Assembly (NCBI RefSeq): GCF_028283785.1
Contig: NZ_JAPWKB010000002.1
Span: 62,001-126,000 of the forward strand
DNA from: Paraburkholderia sp.
GTDB lineage: Bacteria; Pseudomonadota; Gammaproteobacteria; Burkholderiales; Burkholderiaceae
DNA length: 64,000 bases
Reading direction: 5' to 3'
In this document: one piece after another, positions 8,977-17,968 of the stretch
How the letters are laid out: each line of letters opens with the position of its first letter
How positions within the stretch are numbered: the stretch's first letter is position 1
Notes under the pieces: generated by a model
Told to the model about the DNA's origin: nothing
What the model saw: the letters and a program-made list of their open reading frames with translations, nothing else
Database searches by the model: none
Program-made: the position numbers and the translations under genes

Positions 8977-9772
8977 TCAGCCTTTAGTGACGGTCGCAGG
9001 CAGATCGCGTCCGTGATACTTCTTGTAGATCGTGTTCAGATTGCCATTCTTCTGATTCGTGCTGACCCAGTTGTTGACCCACGCTTTCAGCTTCGGCTCG
9101 CCCTGGTTCATCGCGATGCCCAGGTCGAAATTCTTCTGTTCGAACTTCAGTTCGATATGACGATCGGGCGCGCGCTTGATCATCTCGGCCATGTTCGACG
9201 GCGTGCTGGAGAACAGGTCGATCTGCCCCGTCACCATCGACGTGATCAATGTCGCATCGTCCTCATAACGCTGGATCTGCGCGCCCTTCGCGAGCGGTGT
9301 GGTCAGCGAATCGTTGACCGTCGCGCGCGTGAGACCGATGGTCTTGCCGTCGAGGTCGGCGTAGTCCTTGACCTTGATCGTATTCACACCGCCCACGATG
9401 ATCGTGATCACAGCATACGGTATCGAGAAATCCACGACCTTCGCACGTTCCGGCGTAATCGACAGGTCGGCGATCACCAGATCGGCGCGCTTGCGCCTGC
9501 AAGGTCGGCACGCGGGCAGCATTGGTGATCTGCACGAGTTCGAGTTTGACGCCCAGGTCTTTGGCGAGCGCCGCGGCCGTATCCACGTCGGATCCGGCGG
9601 GCTTGAGATTGCTGTCCGCATAGCTGAACAGCGGCGTGCCCATCGCAATCGCCACGCGCACGACACCGGCCTTCTTGATGTCGTCGAGTTGATCGGCCAT
9701 CGCATTGTGCACCACACCAGCGAGCAACATCGCGCCCAGGCAACTGCGTGCAATGAATCGGTTTGCTTTCAT
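8977..9772 (-). pseudogene. Frameshifted solute-binding protein of a polar amino acid ABC transporter
   Basis: Periplasmic binding protein of the SBP_bac_3 family. The first part, from the ATG at 9772 (GGAGA six bases upstream), gives a signal peptide MKANRFIARSCLGAMLLAG and the mature start through RVPTLQA. Homology continues in another frame with RADLVIADLSITPERAK and runs to the stop at 8977. The two halves meet near 9493: one extra base or two missing bases in GCGCAAGCG. Restoring GG would give an LQAGKRADLV reading typical of the family. Each half is intact otherwise, so this is either a recent mutation or a sequence error. It is the last gene of the transporter operon, 58 bases after the ATPase. 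The ligand is unknown. Confidence 0.85.
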
Positions 9773-9830
9773 GTTTGTCTCCGTTTTTTATGGGCGATCC
9801 AACGTTTAAATCTTCCGGACTCAAGCCGGC

Positions 9831-10559
9831 CTAAAGACCGTTATCGAGAAAAGCCTTTAATTCAGGGGTTCGCGGCGCATCGAGCATGCTGCCGTCGCCG
9901 ACTTCCCACACTTTTCCCTGATGCATATAAATGATGCGATCCGCGACGCGCTTGGCGAATGCCATTTCGTGCGTGACGAGCAACATCGTCATGCCGTCGG
10001 CGGCGAGATCTTCCATGACGCGCAGCACTTCGCCCGTCAATTGCGGATCGAGCGCGGACGTCACTTCGTCGAACAGCATCACTTTCGGCGACATCGCCAG
10101 AGAGCGTGCAATCGCCACACGCTGTTGCTGGCCGCCCGACAATTGCTCGGGATACGCATCCGCTTTCGGCGCGAGTCCGACCTGCTCCAGCACCTTCAAC
10201 GCAATGCGCCGCGCTTCGACGCGTGAGCACTTCTTGACGTGCCGCAGCGCGAGCATGATGTTCTCTTCCACGGTGAGATGCGGAAACAGGTTGTAGCTCT
10301 GAAACACGATGCCCACTTCGCGACGCAGTTTGTGCAGATCCACTTTCGGGTCGTCGACGCGAATGCCGCACACTTCGATCTCGCCCTGATCGATGGTTTC
10401 GAGCCGGTCGATGCAGCGCAATGCCGTGCTCTTGCCCGACCCGCTCGCGCCGATCACCGCGATCATTTCGCCTTTCATCACGTCGAACGACACGCCTTTG
10501 AGCACCTGATTCGAGCCGAAGCGCTTGTAGATCTCGCCTACCTTAACGATTGCCGACAT
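9831..10559 (-). CDS. ABC transporter ATPase, polar amino acid type
   Basis: Cytoplasmic ATPase of a GlnQ/HisP-like importer, 242 residues. Walker A is GASGSGKST at about 37-45, the Q-loop is VFQSYNLFPHLT, the signature is LSGGQQQRVAIARSL, Walker B is VMLFDEVTSALD and the switch histidine is in LVTHEM. The ATG at 10559 overlaps the end of the upstream permease gene by 17 bases, so translation is probably coupled; a longer upstream reading adds a non-homologous extension. With two permeases and a binding protein it forms a complete importer apart from the frameshift in the binding protein. Confidence 0.93.
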   Translation of the reverse strand: MSAIVKVGEIYKRFGSNQVLKGVSFDVMKGEMIAVIGASGSGKSTALRCIDRLETIDQGEIEVCGIRVDDPKVDLHKLRREVGIVFQSYNLFPHLTVEENIMLALRHVKKCSRVEARRIALKVLEQVGLAPKADAYPEQLSGGQQQRVAIARSLAMSPKVMLFDEVTSALDPQLTGEVLRVMEDLAADGMTMLLVTHEMAFAKRVADRIIYMHQGKVWEVGDGSMLDAPRTPELKAFLDNGL

Positions 10560-11196
10560 TGAGCTTGTTCTCCATCGATTGGCTCCAGCGCGAGAGCGGA
10601 TAACACAACACGAAATAGAAAGCGCCAACCAGTCCGAACACGAGGAACGGTTGAAAAATCGAGTTATTGATAATTTGCCCGGCGCGCGTCAATTCGATAA
10701 ATCCGATCACCGACGCCAGCGACGTCATCTTGATCACCTGCACCAGAAAGCCGACGGTGGGCGGCAACGCCAGCCGCATCGCCTGCGGGATGATCACGAG
10801 GCGCAAGCTCTGCCAGCGCGTCAGAGACAGGCACTCGGCCGCTTCCCATTGCGGTTTGGGCATGGCTTCGACACAACCGCGCCAGATGTCGCCGAGATAC
10901 GCGCTCGAATAGACCATCAGCGCAAGGCCCGCCGCGACCAGCGCGGGCACCTGAAAACCGTACACCGACAAGCCGAAGTAGACGATAAACAGCAGGATCA
11001 GCAGCGGAATGCCTTGAATCGCTTCGATATAGACCATCGCGATTCGCGCGAGCCAGCGACGCGGCGAAATCCGCGCGAGCATCACACCGAAACCGCCGAT
11101 GCCGCCCAGCACGAAGGCCAGCGCCGACAGCACCAGCGTCCACCAGATCGACTGCACCAGATACAGCAGATGCGCCACCGTAAAGCCGCCGCTCAT
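10543..11196 (-). CDS. ABC transporter permease, polar amino acid type (second subunit)
   Basis: Inner-membrane permease of the HisMQ/GlnP family, 217 residues with about five helices. The cytoplasmic EAA loop is WEAAECLSLTRWQSLRLVI, which contacts the ATPase. The start at 11196 forms an ATGA overlap with the stop of the first permease gene, showing translational coupling. The preceding sentence of the operon is the first permease, the next is the ATPase. Having two different permease genes fits the heteromeric HisQ/HisM type. Confidence 0.92.
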   Translation of the reverse strand: MSGGFTVAHLLYLVQSIWWTLVLSALAFVLGGIGGFGVMLARISPRRWLARIAMVYIEAIQGIPLLILLFIVYFGLSVYGFQVPALVAAGLALMVYSSAYLGDIWRGCVEAMPKPQWEAAECLSLTRWQSLRLVIIPQAMRLALPPTVGFLVQVIKMTSLASVIGFIELTRAGQIINNSIFQPFLVFGLVGAFYFVLCYPLSRWSQSMENKLNVGNR

Positions 11197-11942
11197 GCTG
11201 CACCTCCGGGAATCACGGTGTCGATGCGGGTCTGCTCGGGCGGCTCTTTTCCCGCACGTCGCGCCGCCAGCCGGATCGCCCGACGCCGCTTGAACACATG
11301 CTCGCCAACCGCCCACGCAATCAGCTTGATCAGCAGCGACAGCGCGAGGTACAGCGCGGCGACGACGATATAGGTTTCCAGCGAACGGAACGTGTCGGAC
11401 TGCACGGTATTGGCCACGGCCGTGAGTTCTTCTGCCGAGATTTGCGAGGCGATCGCGGATGCCTGCATCATCAGCAGAAACTGGCTCGTCAGCGCCGGAT
11501 AGACCTTTTCGATCGACGGTTGCAGCATCACGTGCCAGCCGATTCGCCAACGCGATAGCCCAAGGCACTCCGCCGCTTCGATCTGCCCACGCGGCACCGA
11601 TTCGAGTCCGGCGCGAATGATTTCCGCTGCATACGCGCCGATATTGATCGTCATCGCAAGCGTCGCTGCGGCGAAAGTCGGCATTCGCAGACCGATGCTC
11701 GCAAGGCCGAAATACAGCAGGAAAATCTGCACGAGAAACGGCGTATTGCGCACCGACTCGATATAAATGATGCACGCGCGCGACAACACCGGCACCTTCG
11801 CGCGCTTCGCGAATGCGACCAGCATGCCGACGATTAAACCGAAAAATACCGCCACGGTCGTCATCTTCAGCGTGAGCCACGCGCCCTTCAGAAACGTGGG
11901 CCAGTACGGAAGGAGCGGACCGAAATCAGGAGAGAAACTCAT
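11193..11942 (-). CDS. ABC transporter permease, polar amino acid type (first subunit)
   Basis: Inner-membrane permease of the HisMQ family, 249 residues, starting MSFSPDFGPLLPYWP. Helices alternate with the conserved YIESVRNTPFLVQIF segment and the EAA loop IEAAECLGLSRWRIGWHV. The ATG at 11942 is preferred to the in-frame ATG at 11951 because GGAGA sits ten bases upstream of the former and only two before the latter. It lies about 140 bases downstream of uronate dehydrogenase on the same strand, so a common transcript from the udh promoter is possible. The C-terminal 40 residues are charged and presumably cytoplasmic. Confidence 0.92.
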   Translation of the reverse strand: MSFSPDFGPLLPYWPTFLKGAWLTLKMTTVAVFFGLIVGMLVAFAKRAKVPVLSRACIIYIESVRNTPFLVQIFLLYFGLASIGLRMPTFAAATLAMTINIGAYAAEIIRAGLESVPRGQIEAAECLGLSRWRIGWHVMLQPSIEKVYPALTSQFLLMMQASAIASQISAEELTAVANTVQSDTFRSLETYIVVAALYLALSLLIKLIAWAVGEHVFKRRRAIRLAARRAGKEPPEQTRIDTVIPGGAA

Positions 11943-12083
11943 CGCAGCCATGTCTCCGATGCTTCGGCAGTCGTTTCTCGCTTGCGGTGTTTACCGTCGC
12001 AATGAGGTACGACAACCGATGTAGTTATGACGTCCGCGCGGCGTCACAGCGGCTTGCGCTGCGCGTCGCCGCTACCGTTTCGC

Positions 12084-12911
12084 TCACAGCGGATCGAACG
12101 GGCCAGCCTTCGTGAATGCGCCGCCCTGCAACACCGCGACGGGATCGTCCGGTGCAGGCGCGGGCGTCGTTTCGATCTTCGCTCGGAAGGGTTCGGACGA
12201 GTCGCGCGGCACGAAGCCGAGCTTCGCGGCGTAACGGTTGTCCCACCACGTGACCGCGTTGGCCGACGCGCCGAATACGATCGTATGACCGACTTCCGGT
12301 GTGAAGAGCCCGCGACGCAGCAGGTCGAGCAGGTCGTCGTAGCTGAACCAGCTGGCCATCATCCGGCGATCTTTCGGTTCCGGAAAAACCGAGCCGATGC
12401 GAATGCTGACGGTCTCGATGCCGTAGCGGTCGAAGTAAAACTGCGCAGTATCTTCACCGAACGATTTCGACAATCCGTAGTACCCGTCTGGCCGTTTTGG
12501 CGCATGCGCGTCGATTTTTTCGTCCTGACGATAGAAGCCGGTCACGTGATTCGAACTCGCAAAGATCACGCGCTTCACGTCGTGACGGCGAGCGGCTTCG
12601 TACAGGTTGAACACGCCCTTGATGTTGGCTTCGAGAATCTCTTCGAATGGACGTTCGACCGATACGCCGCCGAGATGAATGATTGCATCGCAACCGTCGA
12701 CGAGCGCATCGACTGCAATTCGATCGGCGAGATCGCACGCGACGACTTCTTCGTTGGGCGCCGCAGTCTGATCGAGTGCGCCATGCAGATCGGATACGCG
12801 CACGCATTCCGCGAACCCCGCGACCCGCGAACGGATCGCGCGGCCAATGCCACCCGCCGCACCCGTCAGCAACAGACGGCGAAACGACGATCGGTTCAAC
12901 TGATTTTCCAT
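12084..12911 (-). CDS. udh: Uronate dehydrogenase, NAD-dependent
   Basis: Short extended-type SDR that oxidises D-glucuronate or D-galacturonate to the aldarolactone, the first step of the oxidative uronate route to 2-oxoglutarate. The NAD-binding motif is TGAAGGIGRAI (residues 16-26) and the catalytic pair is Tyr145 and Lys149 in GYYGLSKSFGED. ASSNHVTGFY is characteristic of the family. Length is 275 residues. GGAGA lies eight bases before the ATG at 12911. It diverges from an FCD/GntR regulator and precedes an ABC importer on the same strand. Later pathway enzymes (lactonase, galactarate or glucarate dehydratase) are not in this window. Confidence 0.87.
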   Translation of the reverse strand: MENQLNRSSFRRLLLTGAAGGIGRAIRSRVAGFAECVRVSDLHGALDQTAAPNEEVVACDLADRIAVDALVDGCDAIIHLGGVSVERPFEEILEANIKGVFNLYEAARRHDVKRVIFASSNHVTGFYRQDEKIDAHAPKRPDGYYGLSKSFGEDTAQFYFDRYGIETVSIRIGSVFPEPKDRRMMASWFSYDDLLDLLRRGLFTPEVGHTIVFGASANAVTWWDNRYAAKLGFVPRDSSEPFRAKIETTPAPAPDDPVAVLQGGAFTKAGPFDPL

Positions 12912-12976
12912 GAATGCTGTCTCCGGCAATTTGCGGCGGCTAAGGGAATACCCCGGCCGCAAATGCGTTCTTGTAC

Positions 12977-13021
12977 GTTGTCATATAACGCTGAGGTGCA
13001 TAAAATCATTTACCGATCGGT
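12977..13021. promoter_or_regulatory. Possible FCD/GntR operators between udh and its regulator
   Basis: GTTGTCATATAAC at 12977-12989 has the TTGT...ATAA half-site look of operators bound by FCD-type GntR proteins. A perfect 10-base palindrome ACCGATCGGT lies at 13012-13021, 39 bases before the regulator's proposed start. Both sit in the only gap between udh and the regulator. The sequences are seen; binding is inferred. Confidence 0.4.
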
Positions 13022-13059
13022 TTGTCAATGTGCGTCAACATATTTCAATCGAGAACAAC

Positions 13060-13920
13060 GTGCCCACATCGCCCGACACACCTCGTGATCCGTCCAGACC
13101 CGACAGCACCGCTGCAACGTCTGCCGATTCTCGTGATGCTTCAAGTGCTTCATCGTCAGCGGCATCGTCCGTTTTGTCGTCTTTACCCACGTTGTCTGGT
13201 TCAAGCGCGCTGCCGGGCGCACGTCGCAGCCTCACCGCGCAACTTGTGGACACCTTGCGGCATCAGATCGAGTCGAAAGCCATGGAGACTGGCAGCCGGC
13301 TCTCGACTGAAGCCGAGATGGTTCAGCGCTTCGGCGTGAGCCGAACGGTCGTGCGTGAAGCACTATCGCGATTGCAGGCGGCCGGTCTGGTCGAGACGCG
13401 GCATGGCATCGGCACGTTCGTCTGCGAAGCGCCGGCGAATTCGCTATTGCAACTCGATCCCGCCGATGTAGCCGGCTCGATCGACGCGCTTGCGGTGCTC
13501 GAATTGCGCATCAGCCTCGAAACGGAAAGTGCCGGACTCGCCGCGACGCGATGCGATGCCGCGCGACTCGCGTCGATGCGTCGTGCGCTGAACGACTTCG
13601 CATCGCATATGACCGCGCCCGCCGGAACCGTATCGCCCGACTTCCGTTTTCACCTGGAAATCGCGCACGCAACCGGGAATCGTTATTTCGTCGAGATCAT
13701 GGAACACCTTGGTTTAAGAATGATTCCGCGCACGCGGCTCACCGCGACGCCGATTGCCGTCGACGACTACGCGGACTATCTGACGCGCGTGAATCGCGAA
13801 CACGAACAGATTGCCGATGCGATAGAACGCGGCGACGCCGACTCGGCACGTACCGCCATGCGACTGCACCTGATCAACAGTCGCGAACGGTTGAGGCGCG
13901 CACAGGGATTGCCGCTTTGA
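13060..13920 (+). CDS. FCD-domain GntR-family regulator (probable uronate regulator)
   Basis: Regulator with a winged helix (about residues 55-125: STEAEMVQRFGVSRTVVREALSRL) and an all-helical FCD ligand domain with metal-type histidines (FRFHLEIAHATGN). A GTG at 13060 is chosen as start: it follows GAGAAC by a few bases and leaves a 286-residue protein. An ATG at 12910 would run through the divergent promoter and overlap the udh start. The first 50 residues are Ser/Ala-rich and unlike the rest. The divergent partner is udh, so control by a uronate or aldarate is likely. It ends 21 bases from the convergent LysR gene. Confidence 0.82.
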   Translation: MPTSPDTPRDPSRPDSTAATSADSRDASSASSSAASSVLSSLPTLSGSSALPGARRSLTAQLVDTLRHQIESKAMETGSRLSTEAEMVQRFGVSRTVVREALSRLQAAGLVETRHGIGTFVCEAPANSLLQLDPADVAGSIDALAVLELRISLETESAGLAATRCDAARLASMRRALNDFASHMTAPAGTVSPDFRFHLEIAHATGNRYFVEIMEHLGLRMIPRTRLTATPIAVDDYADYLTRVNREHEQIADAIERGDADSARTAMRLHLINSRERLRRAQGLPL

Positions 13921-13941
13921 TGGATTCGGGCGAGTGGCCGC

Positions 13942-14856
13942 CTATGCCGGGATCTGCGCGTCCGGTATATGACGTCCCATCTTTTGCGCTTGCGCGTAGA
14001 CGGCTTGCATAAAGATCGATGCATTGCGCGAAGGCGGCGCGAATTTCGAATAGACGAAGCTGGCCGTCAACTCGATCACTTCCGTCAAAGGACGCAGCGT
14101 GACGCCTGCGCCTTCGGTGGCGAAGTCGTCGAGAATCGCGACGCCCAGCCCGCCCTTGACCAGCGCGATGGCCTGATCCGCGCGCGTGATCTCGACGGTA
14201 GAGGTGAGTTCGACATCGACCTGCTGGCATGCACGCGCGATCATCGTGCCGAATGGGATGTCGCGTTTGAAGAGAATGGTCGGCTCGCCGACGAGATCGA
14301 TGATCGACACCTGCTCCTGCTGCGCAAGACGATGTCCGTCGGGCAATGCGCAGACCATCCGGCCACGCATGAACGGCACGAGTTCGAGATGCTCGTGCTT
14401 GATCGGCATCGCGGCGACGGCGACCTCGACGGTTTTACTCAACACGTCCATCGGCATGTCGGCCATCAGTGCCGTGCGCCAATCTACGTTCAACGCGGGT
14501 AAACGCGACTTCACGTCGATCAGTGCGGGCGCAATCACGGACATCGCCAGCGACGCGCTGCACGACACGCGCAACAGACTCGACGGCCCGAGCGCCAGCG
14601 CGCGCGCGAATTCATCGACCCGCACTGCCGCCTGATACACCTGCTCGACTTCCCTGAACAGCGCATGCGCTTCCGCCGATGGAATCAGCCGGTTGCTGGC
14701 CCGCTCGAACAATCGCAAGCCCAGCGTGGTCTCCATATGCGACACGAGCTTGCTTACCGCAGGCTGCGACACGTATAGCATTTTCGCGGCCGCATTGATC
14801 GAACCGGTCAGCATCACGGCGCGAAATACTTCCATCTGACGGAGCTTGAAGCGCAT
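13942..14856 (-). CDS. LysR-family transcriptional regulator
   Basis: A 304-residue LysR regulator. The winged helix-turn-helix covers about residues 3-62 (FKLRQMEVFRAVMLTGSINAAAKMLYVSQPAVSKLV), followed by the periplasmic-binding-protein-like effector domain. The ATG at 14856 begins MRFKLRQMEV as in the family; upstream in-frame starts would add a non-homologous leader running through the promoter. It diverges from the MFS-SDR-TIM-barrel operon with a 180-base gap carrying a T-N11-A box, so that operon is the probable target. The inducer is unknown. Confidence 0.92.
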   Translation of the reverse strand: MRFKLRQMEVFRAVMLTGSINAAAKMLYVSQPAVSKLVSHMETTLGLRLFERASNRLIPSAEAHALFREVEQVYQAAVRVDEFARALALGPSSLLRVSCSASLAMSVIAPALIDVKSRLPALNVDWRTALMADMPMDVLSKTVEVAVAAMPIKHEHLELVPFMRGRMVCALPDGHRLAQQEQVSIIDLVGEPTILFKRDIPFGTMIARACQQVDVELTSTVEITRADQAIALVKGGLGVAILDDFATEGAGVTLRPLTEVIELTASFVYSKFAPPSRNASIFMQAVYAQAQKMGRHIPDAQIPA

Positions 14857-14883
14857 GGCTGAACGGACGCGGCGTGGCGCGAT

Positions 14884-14896
14884 TAACCAAAAGTTA
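14884..14896. promoter_or_regulatory. LysR-type T-N11-A box
   Basis: TAACCAAAAGTTA is a perfect TAAC-N5-GTTA inverted repeat fitting the T-N11-A rule for LysR regulators. It lies 27 bases upstream of the LysR start codon in the gap shared with the MFS operon, suiting both autoregulation and activation of the operon. Confidence 0.6.
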
Positions 14897-15036
14897 TAGC
14901 GTACCCGAATCCCGGCATACGACAAAACCGGCGAGAGTCCCTACCATCCGAATGACCGTCGCGACCCTACACAGACAAGGCGCCCGTCCCCTCGCGCAGC
15001 ACGCTCGCGCCAGGCCCGATTACATCTGGAGACACG

Positions 15037-16389
15037 ATGAATCACGCACACTTCCCGGCGGCCGCTCAGGCCGCTCAAGCGGATCAAGCCGCCTCATCCA
15101 GCGCAACCGCGCACCGCACCCGCGCACGCTTCGGCATTCTCGCGCTGCTCGCGGGCGGCACGATGATCAACTATCTGGACCGTAGCGTCGCGGGGATCGC
15201 CGCGCCCAGCATGAGTCACGAACTCGGCCTGACGCCGGCGTTGATGGGCGTGATTTTCTCGGCGTTCTCGTGGACCTACACGGCATCGCAAATACCGGGC
15301 GGCATCCTGCTCGACCGCGTCGGTACGCGCTGGACGTACTTTTTTGCGCTGACGCTGTGGTCGTTGTTCACCGGTTTGCAGGGACTCGCACTCGGCTTCG
15401 TCTCGTTGCTGATCATGCGGCTTCTGATCGGGATCGCGGAAGCGCCGTGCTTTCCAACGAATAGCCGCGTCGTCGCCATGTGGTTTCCGCAAAGCGAGCG
15501 CGCGCGTGCCACCGGCATCTATACCTTCGCCGAATACGTCGGACTCGCGTTTCTGAGTCCGCTGCTGTTCTGGCTTGAGCACCGTTATGGATGGCGCGCG
15601 CTGTTCGGCATCGTCGGCGCGGTGGGTGTGGTGTTCGGCGGTGTATGGCTCACGCGCTTTCGCGAGCCGCACCAGGCGAAGCGCGCAAATCAGGCTGAAC
15701 TCGATTACATCAAGGCAGGCGGCGGCGTCGTGGACGGCAGCAAGGACGCGACGCAATTCGCGTGGTCGCAGATCGGCGCGCTGCTGAAAAAGCGCAGCAT
15801 GCTCGGCATCTGTTTCGGCCAGTTCGCCTGCAACTCCACCAACGTGTTCTTCTTGACGTGGTTCCCGACTTACCTCGTCACCGAGCGCCATATGCCGTGG
15901 CTGAAAGTCGGTCTGATCGCGGTACTGCCGTTTATCGCAGCGTCGGTCGGCACGCTCGCGGGTGGCTGGATTTCGGATGCGATGCTGCGTCGTGGCATCT
16001 CGCTGAACTGGTCGCGCAAACTGCCGGTGATCACCGGTCTGCTCGCCGCGTCGAGCATCGTGCTGGCGAACTACGTCGATTCGACGGCCGCCGTGATCGC
16101 GATCCTGTGCGTTGCGTATTTCTCGCAAGGCATGTCGGCGCTGGCATGGATGATCGTGTCGGATATCGCGCCCAAGGGCTTGCTCGGACTGAGCGGCGGT
16201 CTCTTCAATCTGTTCGCGAATGCGGCGGGCATCGTCACGCCGCTGGTCATCGGATTGATCGTGAATGCAACCGGATCGTTCGTCTACGCACTCGCGTTTA
16301 TCTCGGCGGTCACGCTGGTCGGCGCGCTCTGCTACCTGTTCGTGGTCGGCGATATTCGCCGGATCGAACTGTCGGACCTCACTGCCTGA
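15037..16389 (+). CDS. MFS transporter, anion:cation symporter type (sugar acid carrier)
   Basis: Inner-membrane carrier of 450 residues and about 12 helices. MINYLDRSVAGIAAPSMS and the ILLDRVGTRWTY loop match the ACS family that includes GudP, ExuT and DgoT carriers for glucarate, hexuronate and galactonate. GGAGA stands five bases before the ATG. It is the first gene of a three-gene operon with an SDR and a TIM-barrel protein. A sugar acid is the likely cargo, but the exact one cannot be read from sequence. Its stop codon lies in a 13-base tandem duplication. Confidence 0.88.
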   Translation: MNHAHFPAAAQAAQADQAASSSATAHRTRARFGILALLAGGTMINYLDRSVAGIAAPSMSHELGLTPALMGVIFSAFSWTYTASQIPGGILLDRVGTRWTYFFALTLWSLFTGLQGLALGFVSLLIMRLLIGIAEAPCFPTNSRVVAMWFPQSERARATGIYTFAEYVGLAFLSPLLFWLEHRYGWRALFGIVGAVGVVFGGVWLTRFREPHQAKRANQAELDYIKAGGGVVDGSKDATQFAWSQIGALLKKRSMLGICFGQFACNSTNVFFLTWFPTYLVTERHMPWLKVGLIAVLPFIAASVGTLAGGWISDAMLRRGISLNWSRKLPVITGLLAASSIVLANYVDSTAAVIAILCVAYFSQGMSALAWMIVSDIAPKGLLGLSGGLFNLFANAAGIVTPLVIGLIVNATGSFVYALAFISAVTLVGALCYLFVVGDIRRIELSDLTA

Positions 16390-16405
16390 CATCACTGCCT
16401 GACAT
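16380..16405. repeat. 13-base tandem duplication across the MFS stop codon
   Basis: CACTGCCTGACAT occurs twice head to tail, 16380-16392 and 16393-16405. The first copy holds the last codons and TGA of the MFS gene, so the second copy lies in the spacer before the SDR. It looks like a simple slippage duplication with no effect on the proteins. Confidence 0.85.
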
Positions 16406-16427
16406 CACAACACGAAGGAATGTAGCC

Positions 16428-17168
16428 ATGAATCTGCCTCTTGCCGGACAAGTCGCCATCGTCACGGGCGGCGCACGCGGAATCGGTCTGGGCATCGCGC
16501 AGGCGTTGCAACGCGACGGCGCACGCGTCGCGATCTGGGACCTCGACGTCAACGCGACGAGTCTGCGCGACGCCGGGTTTTCTCCGGATCACGTCGAACG
16601 CGTGGACGTCGCCTCGCTCGAATCGGTGGAGCACGGTTTTGCGCGCACCGTCGAAGCACTCGGCCACGTCGATATTCTCGTCAACAACGCCGGCATCAAC
16701 GGCCCCGTTGCGCCATGCTGGGAGTATCCGGTGGACGCGTGGCACACAGTACTCGCGGTGGATCTGAATAGCGTGTTCTACGGCTGCCGCGTCGCGATTC
16801 CGCACATGCGCGCGCGTGGCGGCGGACGCATCGTCAATGTCGCATCGATCGCGGGCAAGGAAGGCGTGCAGTTTATCTCCGGCTATTCCGCGGCCAAGGC
16901 GGGCGTGATTGCATTCACCAAGTCCGCAGCCAAGGAGTTGGCCAAAGACAAGGTACTGATCAACTGCGTTGCGCCTGCAATGGTGGAAACGGAACTGTTC
17001 GCCGAAATGTCCGACGCGCATATCGACGCGAGCAAGGCCAAAATCCCGATGGGACGTTTCCTGCAAATCGAAGAAGTCGGTGCAATGGTGAGCTGGATTG
17101 CGAGCCCTGCGTGCAGCTTCACGACCGGCTTCACATTCGATCTGACCGGCGGGAGGGCAACGTATTGA
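16428..17168 (+). CDS. SDR-family NAD(P)-dependent oxidoreductase
   Basis: Classical short-chain dehydrogenase of 246 residues: TGGARGIGLGIAQ cofactor motif near residue 13, NNAGI near 86, and the catalytic Tyr-Lys pair in GYSAAKAG near 153. AAGGA lies eight bases before the ATG at 16428. It probably oxidises a hydroxyl of the sugar acid or polyol imported by the MFS carrier upstream. The stop overlaps the start of the TIM-barrel gene, so the two are translationally coupled. Substrate and cofactor preference are not evident. Confidence 0.9.
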   Translation: MNLPLAGQVAIVTGGARGIGLGIAQALQRDGARVAIWDLDVNATSLRDAGFSPDHVERVDVASLESVEHGFARTVEALGHVDILVNNAGINGPVAPCWEYPVDAWHTVLAVDLNSVFYGCRVAIPHMRARGGGRIVNVASIAGKEGVQFISGYSAAKAGVIAFTKSAAKELAKDKVLINCVAPAMVETELFAEMSDAHIDASKAKIPMGRFLQIEEVGAMVSWIASPACSFTTGFTFDLTGGRATY

Positions 17169-17968
17169 ACTCCGTCACTGGCGTCGCGCACCTCACTGCG
17201 CTCGAACTCGATAGCGTGTCGCTGGTCAAGGCCGCGCGTCGTGCAGGATTCGGCGCAGTGGGTTTGCGCGTGAATCCGGTCGCGCGAGGCGCGCTCGCGT
17301 ATCCGGACAGAACCGGCACGCACGCGCATCGCGAATTGCGCACTGTCTTGCGCGACGAAGGTGTGATCGTGCGCGACGTCGAGTTCATCCCGATCGTCGC
17401 GGAGATCGATGTACCGTCGTATGCGGCGATGTTCGATTCGGCGTCGGAGCTGGGTGCGAAATCCGTCACCGTCTCCGGCGACGATCCCGACTTCGGACGA
17501 CTGTGCGCACACTACGCTGCGTTGTGCGATCTCGGCGCGCAATACGGCTTGCGCATCGATATCGAATTCATGCGCTGGCGCGAAGTGGGAAATCTGCAGC
17601 AGGCGTGCGCGGTGGTCGCGCAAGCGGACCGCAGCAATGGCGCGATACTCGTCGATGCGCTGCATCTGGCACGCTCGGGATCGCAACCGGACGCGATTGC
17701 CGCACTCCCGCCACACTGGATTCGCGCGATGCAGTTATGCGATGCACCCGCGCTTGCACCCGTCGGCGATGCGGCGACGATTGCCGAAGCACGCGAAGGA
17801 CGTCTGCCACCCGGCACTGGAAGCTTGCCGCTGCGTGCGTTATTGCTGCATGCGCCGCCGGAATGCGAGGTGAGTGTCGAAATGCCCTATCCCGCATTGC
17901 CGGCCGATCGGCGTCTCGCACTCGCATTTCAGTCCACGCAAACGCTTATGACGGAAAAAGTCGGGTAA
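17165..17968 (+). CDS. Sugar phosphate isomerase/epimerase-like TIM-barrel protein
   Basis: A 267-residue protein of the AP-endonuclease-2/xylose-isomerase-like TIM-barrel superfamily. It carries the barrel acidic residues in IDIEFMRW and ILVDALHLARSG, with SVEMPYP near the end; these usually bind a divalent metal. The TTG at 17165 is taken as start: it overlaps the TGA of the SDR gene, and GGGAGG sits nine bases upstream. A GTG 54 bases earlier would lie deep inside the SDR gene. It is the last gene of the operon, followed by a terminator. An isomerase, epimerase or dehydratase on the carrier's sugar acid is likely. Confidence 0.82.
   Translation: MNSVTGVAHLTALELDSVSLVKAARRAGFGAVGLRVNPVARGALAYPDRTGTHAHRELRTVLRDEGVIVRDVEFIPIVAEIDVPSYAAMFDSASELGAKSVTVSGDDPDFGRLCAHYAALCDLGAQYGLRIDIEFMRWREVGNLQQACAVVAQADRSNGAILVDALHLARSGSQPDAIAALPPHWIRAMQLCDAPALAPVGDAATIAEAREGRLPPGTGSLPLRALLLHAPPECEVSVEMPYPALPADRRLALAFQSTQTLMTEKVG

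Noticed and set aside
9480..9510. Programmed frameshift in the binding-protein gene
   Set aside because: No slippery heptamer or downstream stimulatory structure is evident, and binding proteins are not known to use one; mutation or sequence error is simpler.
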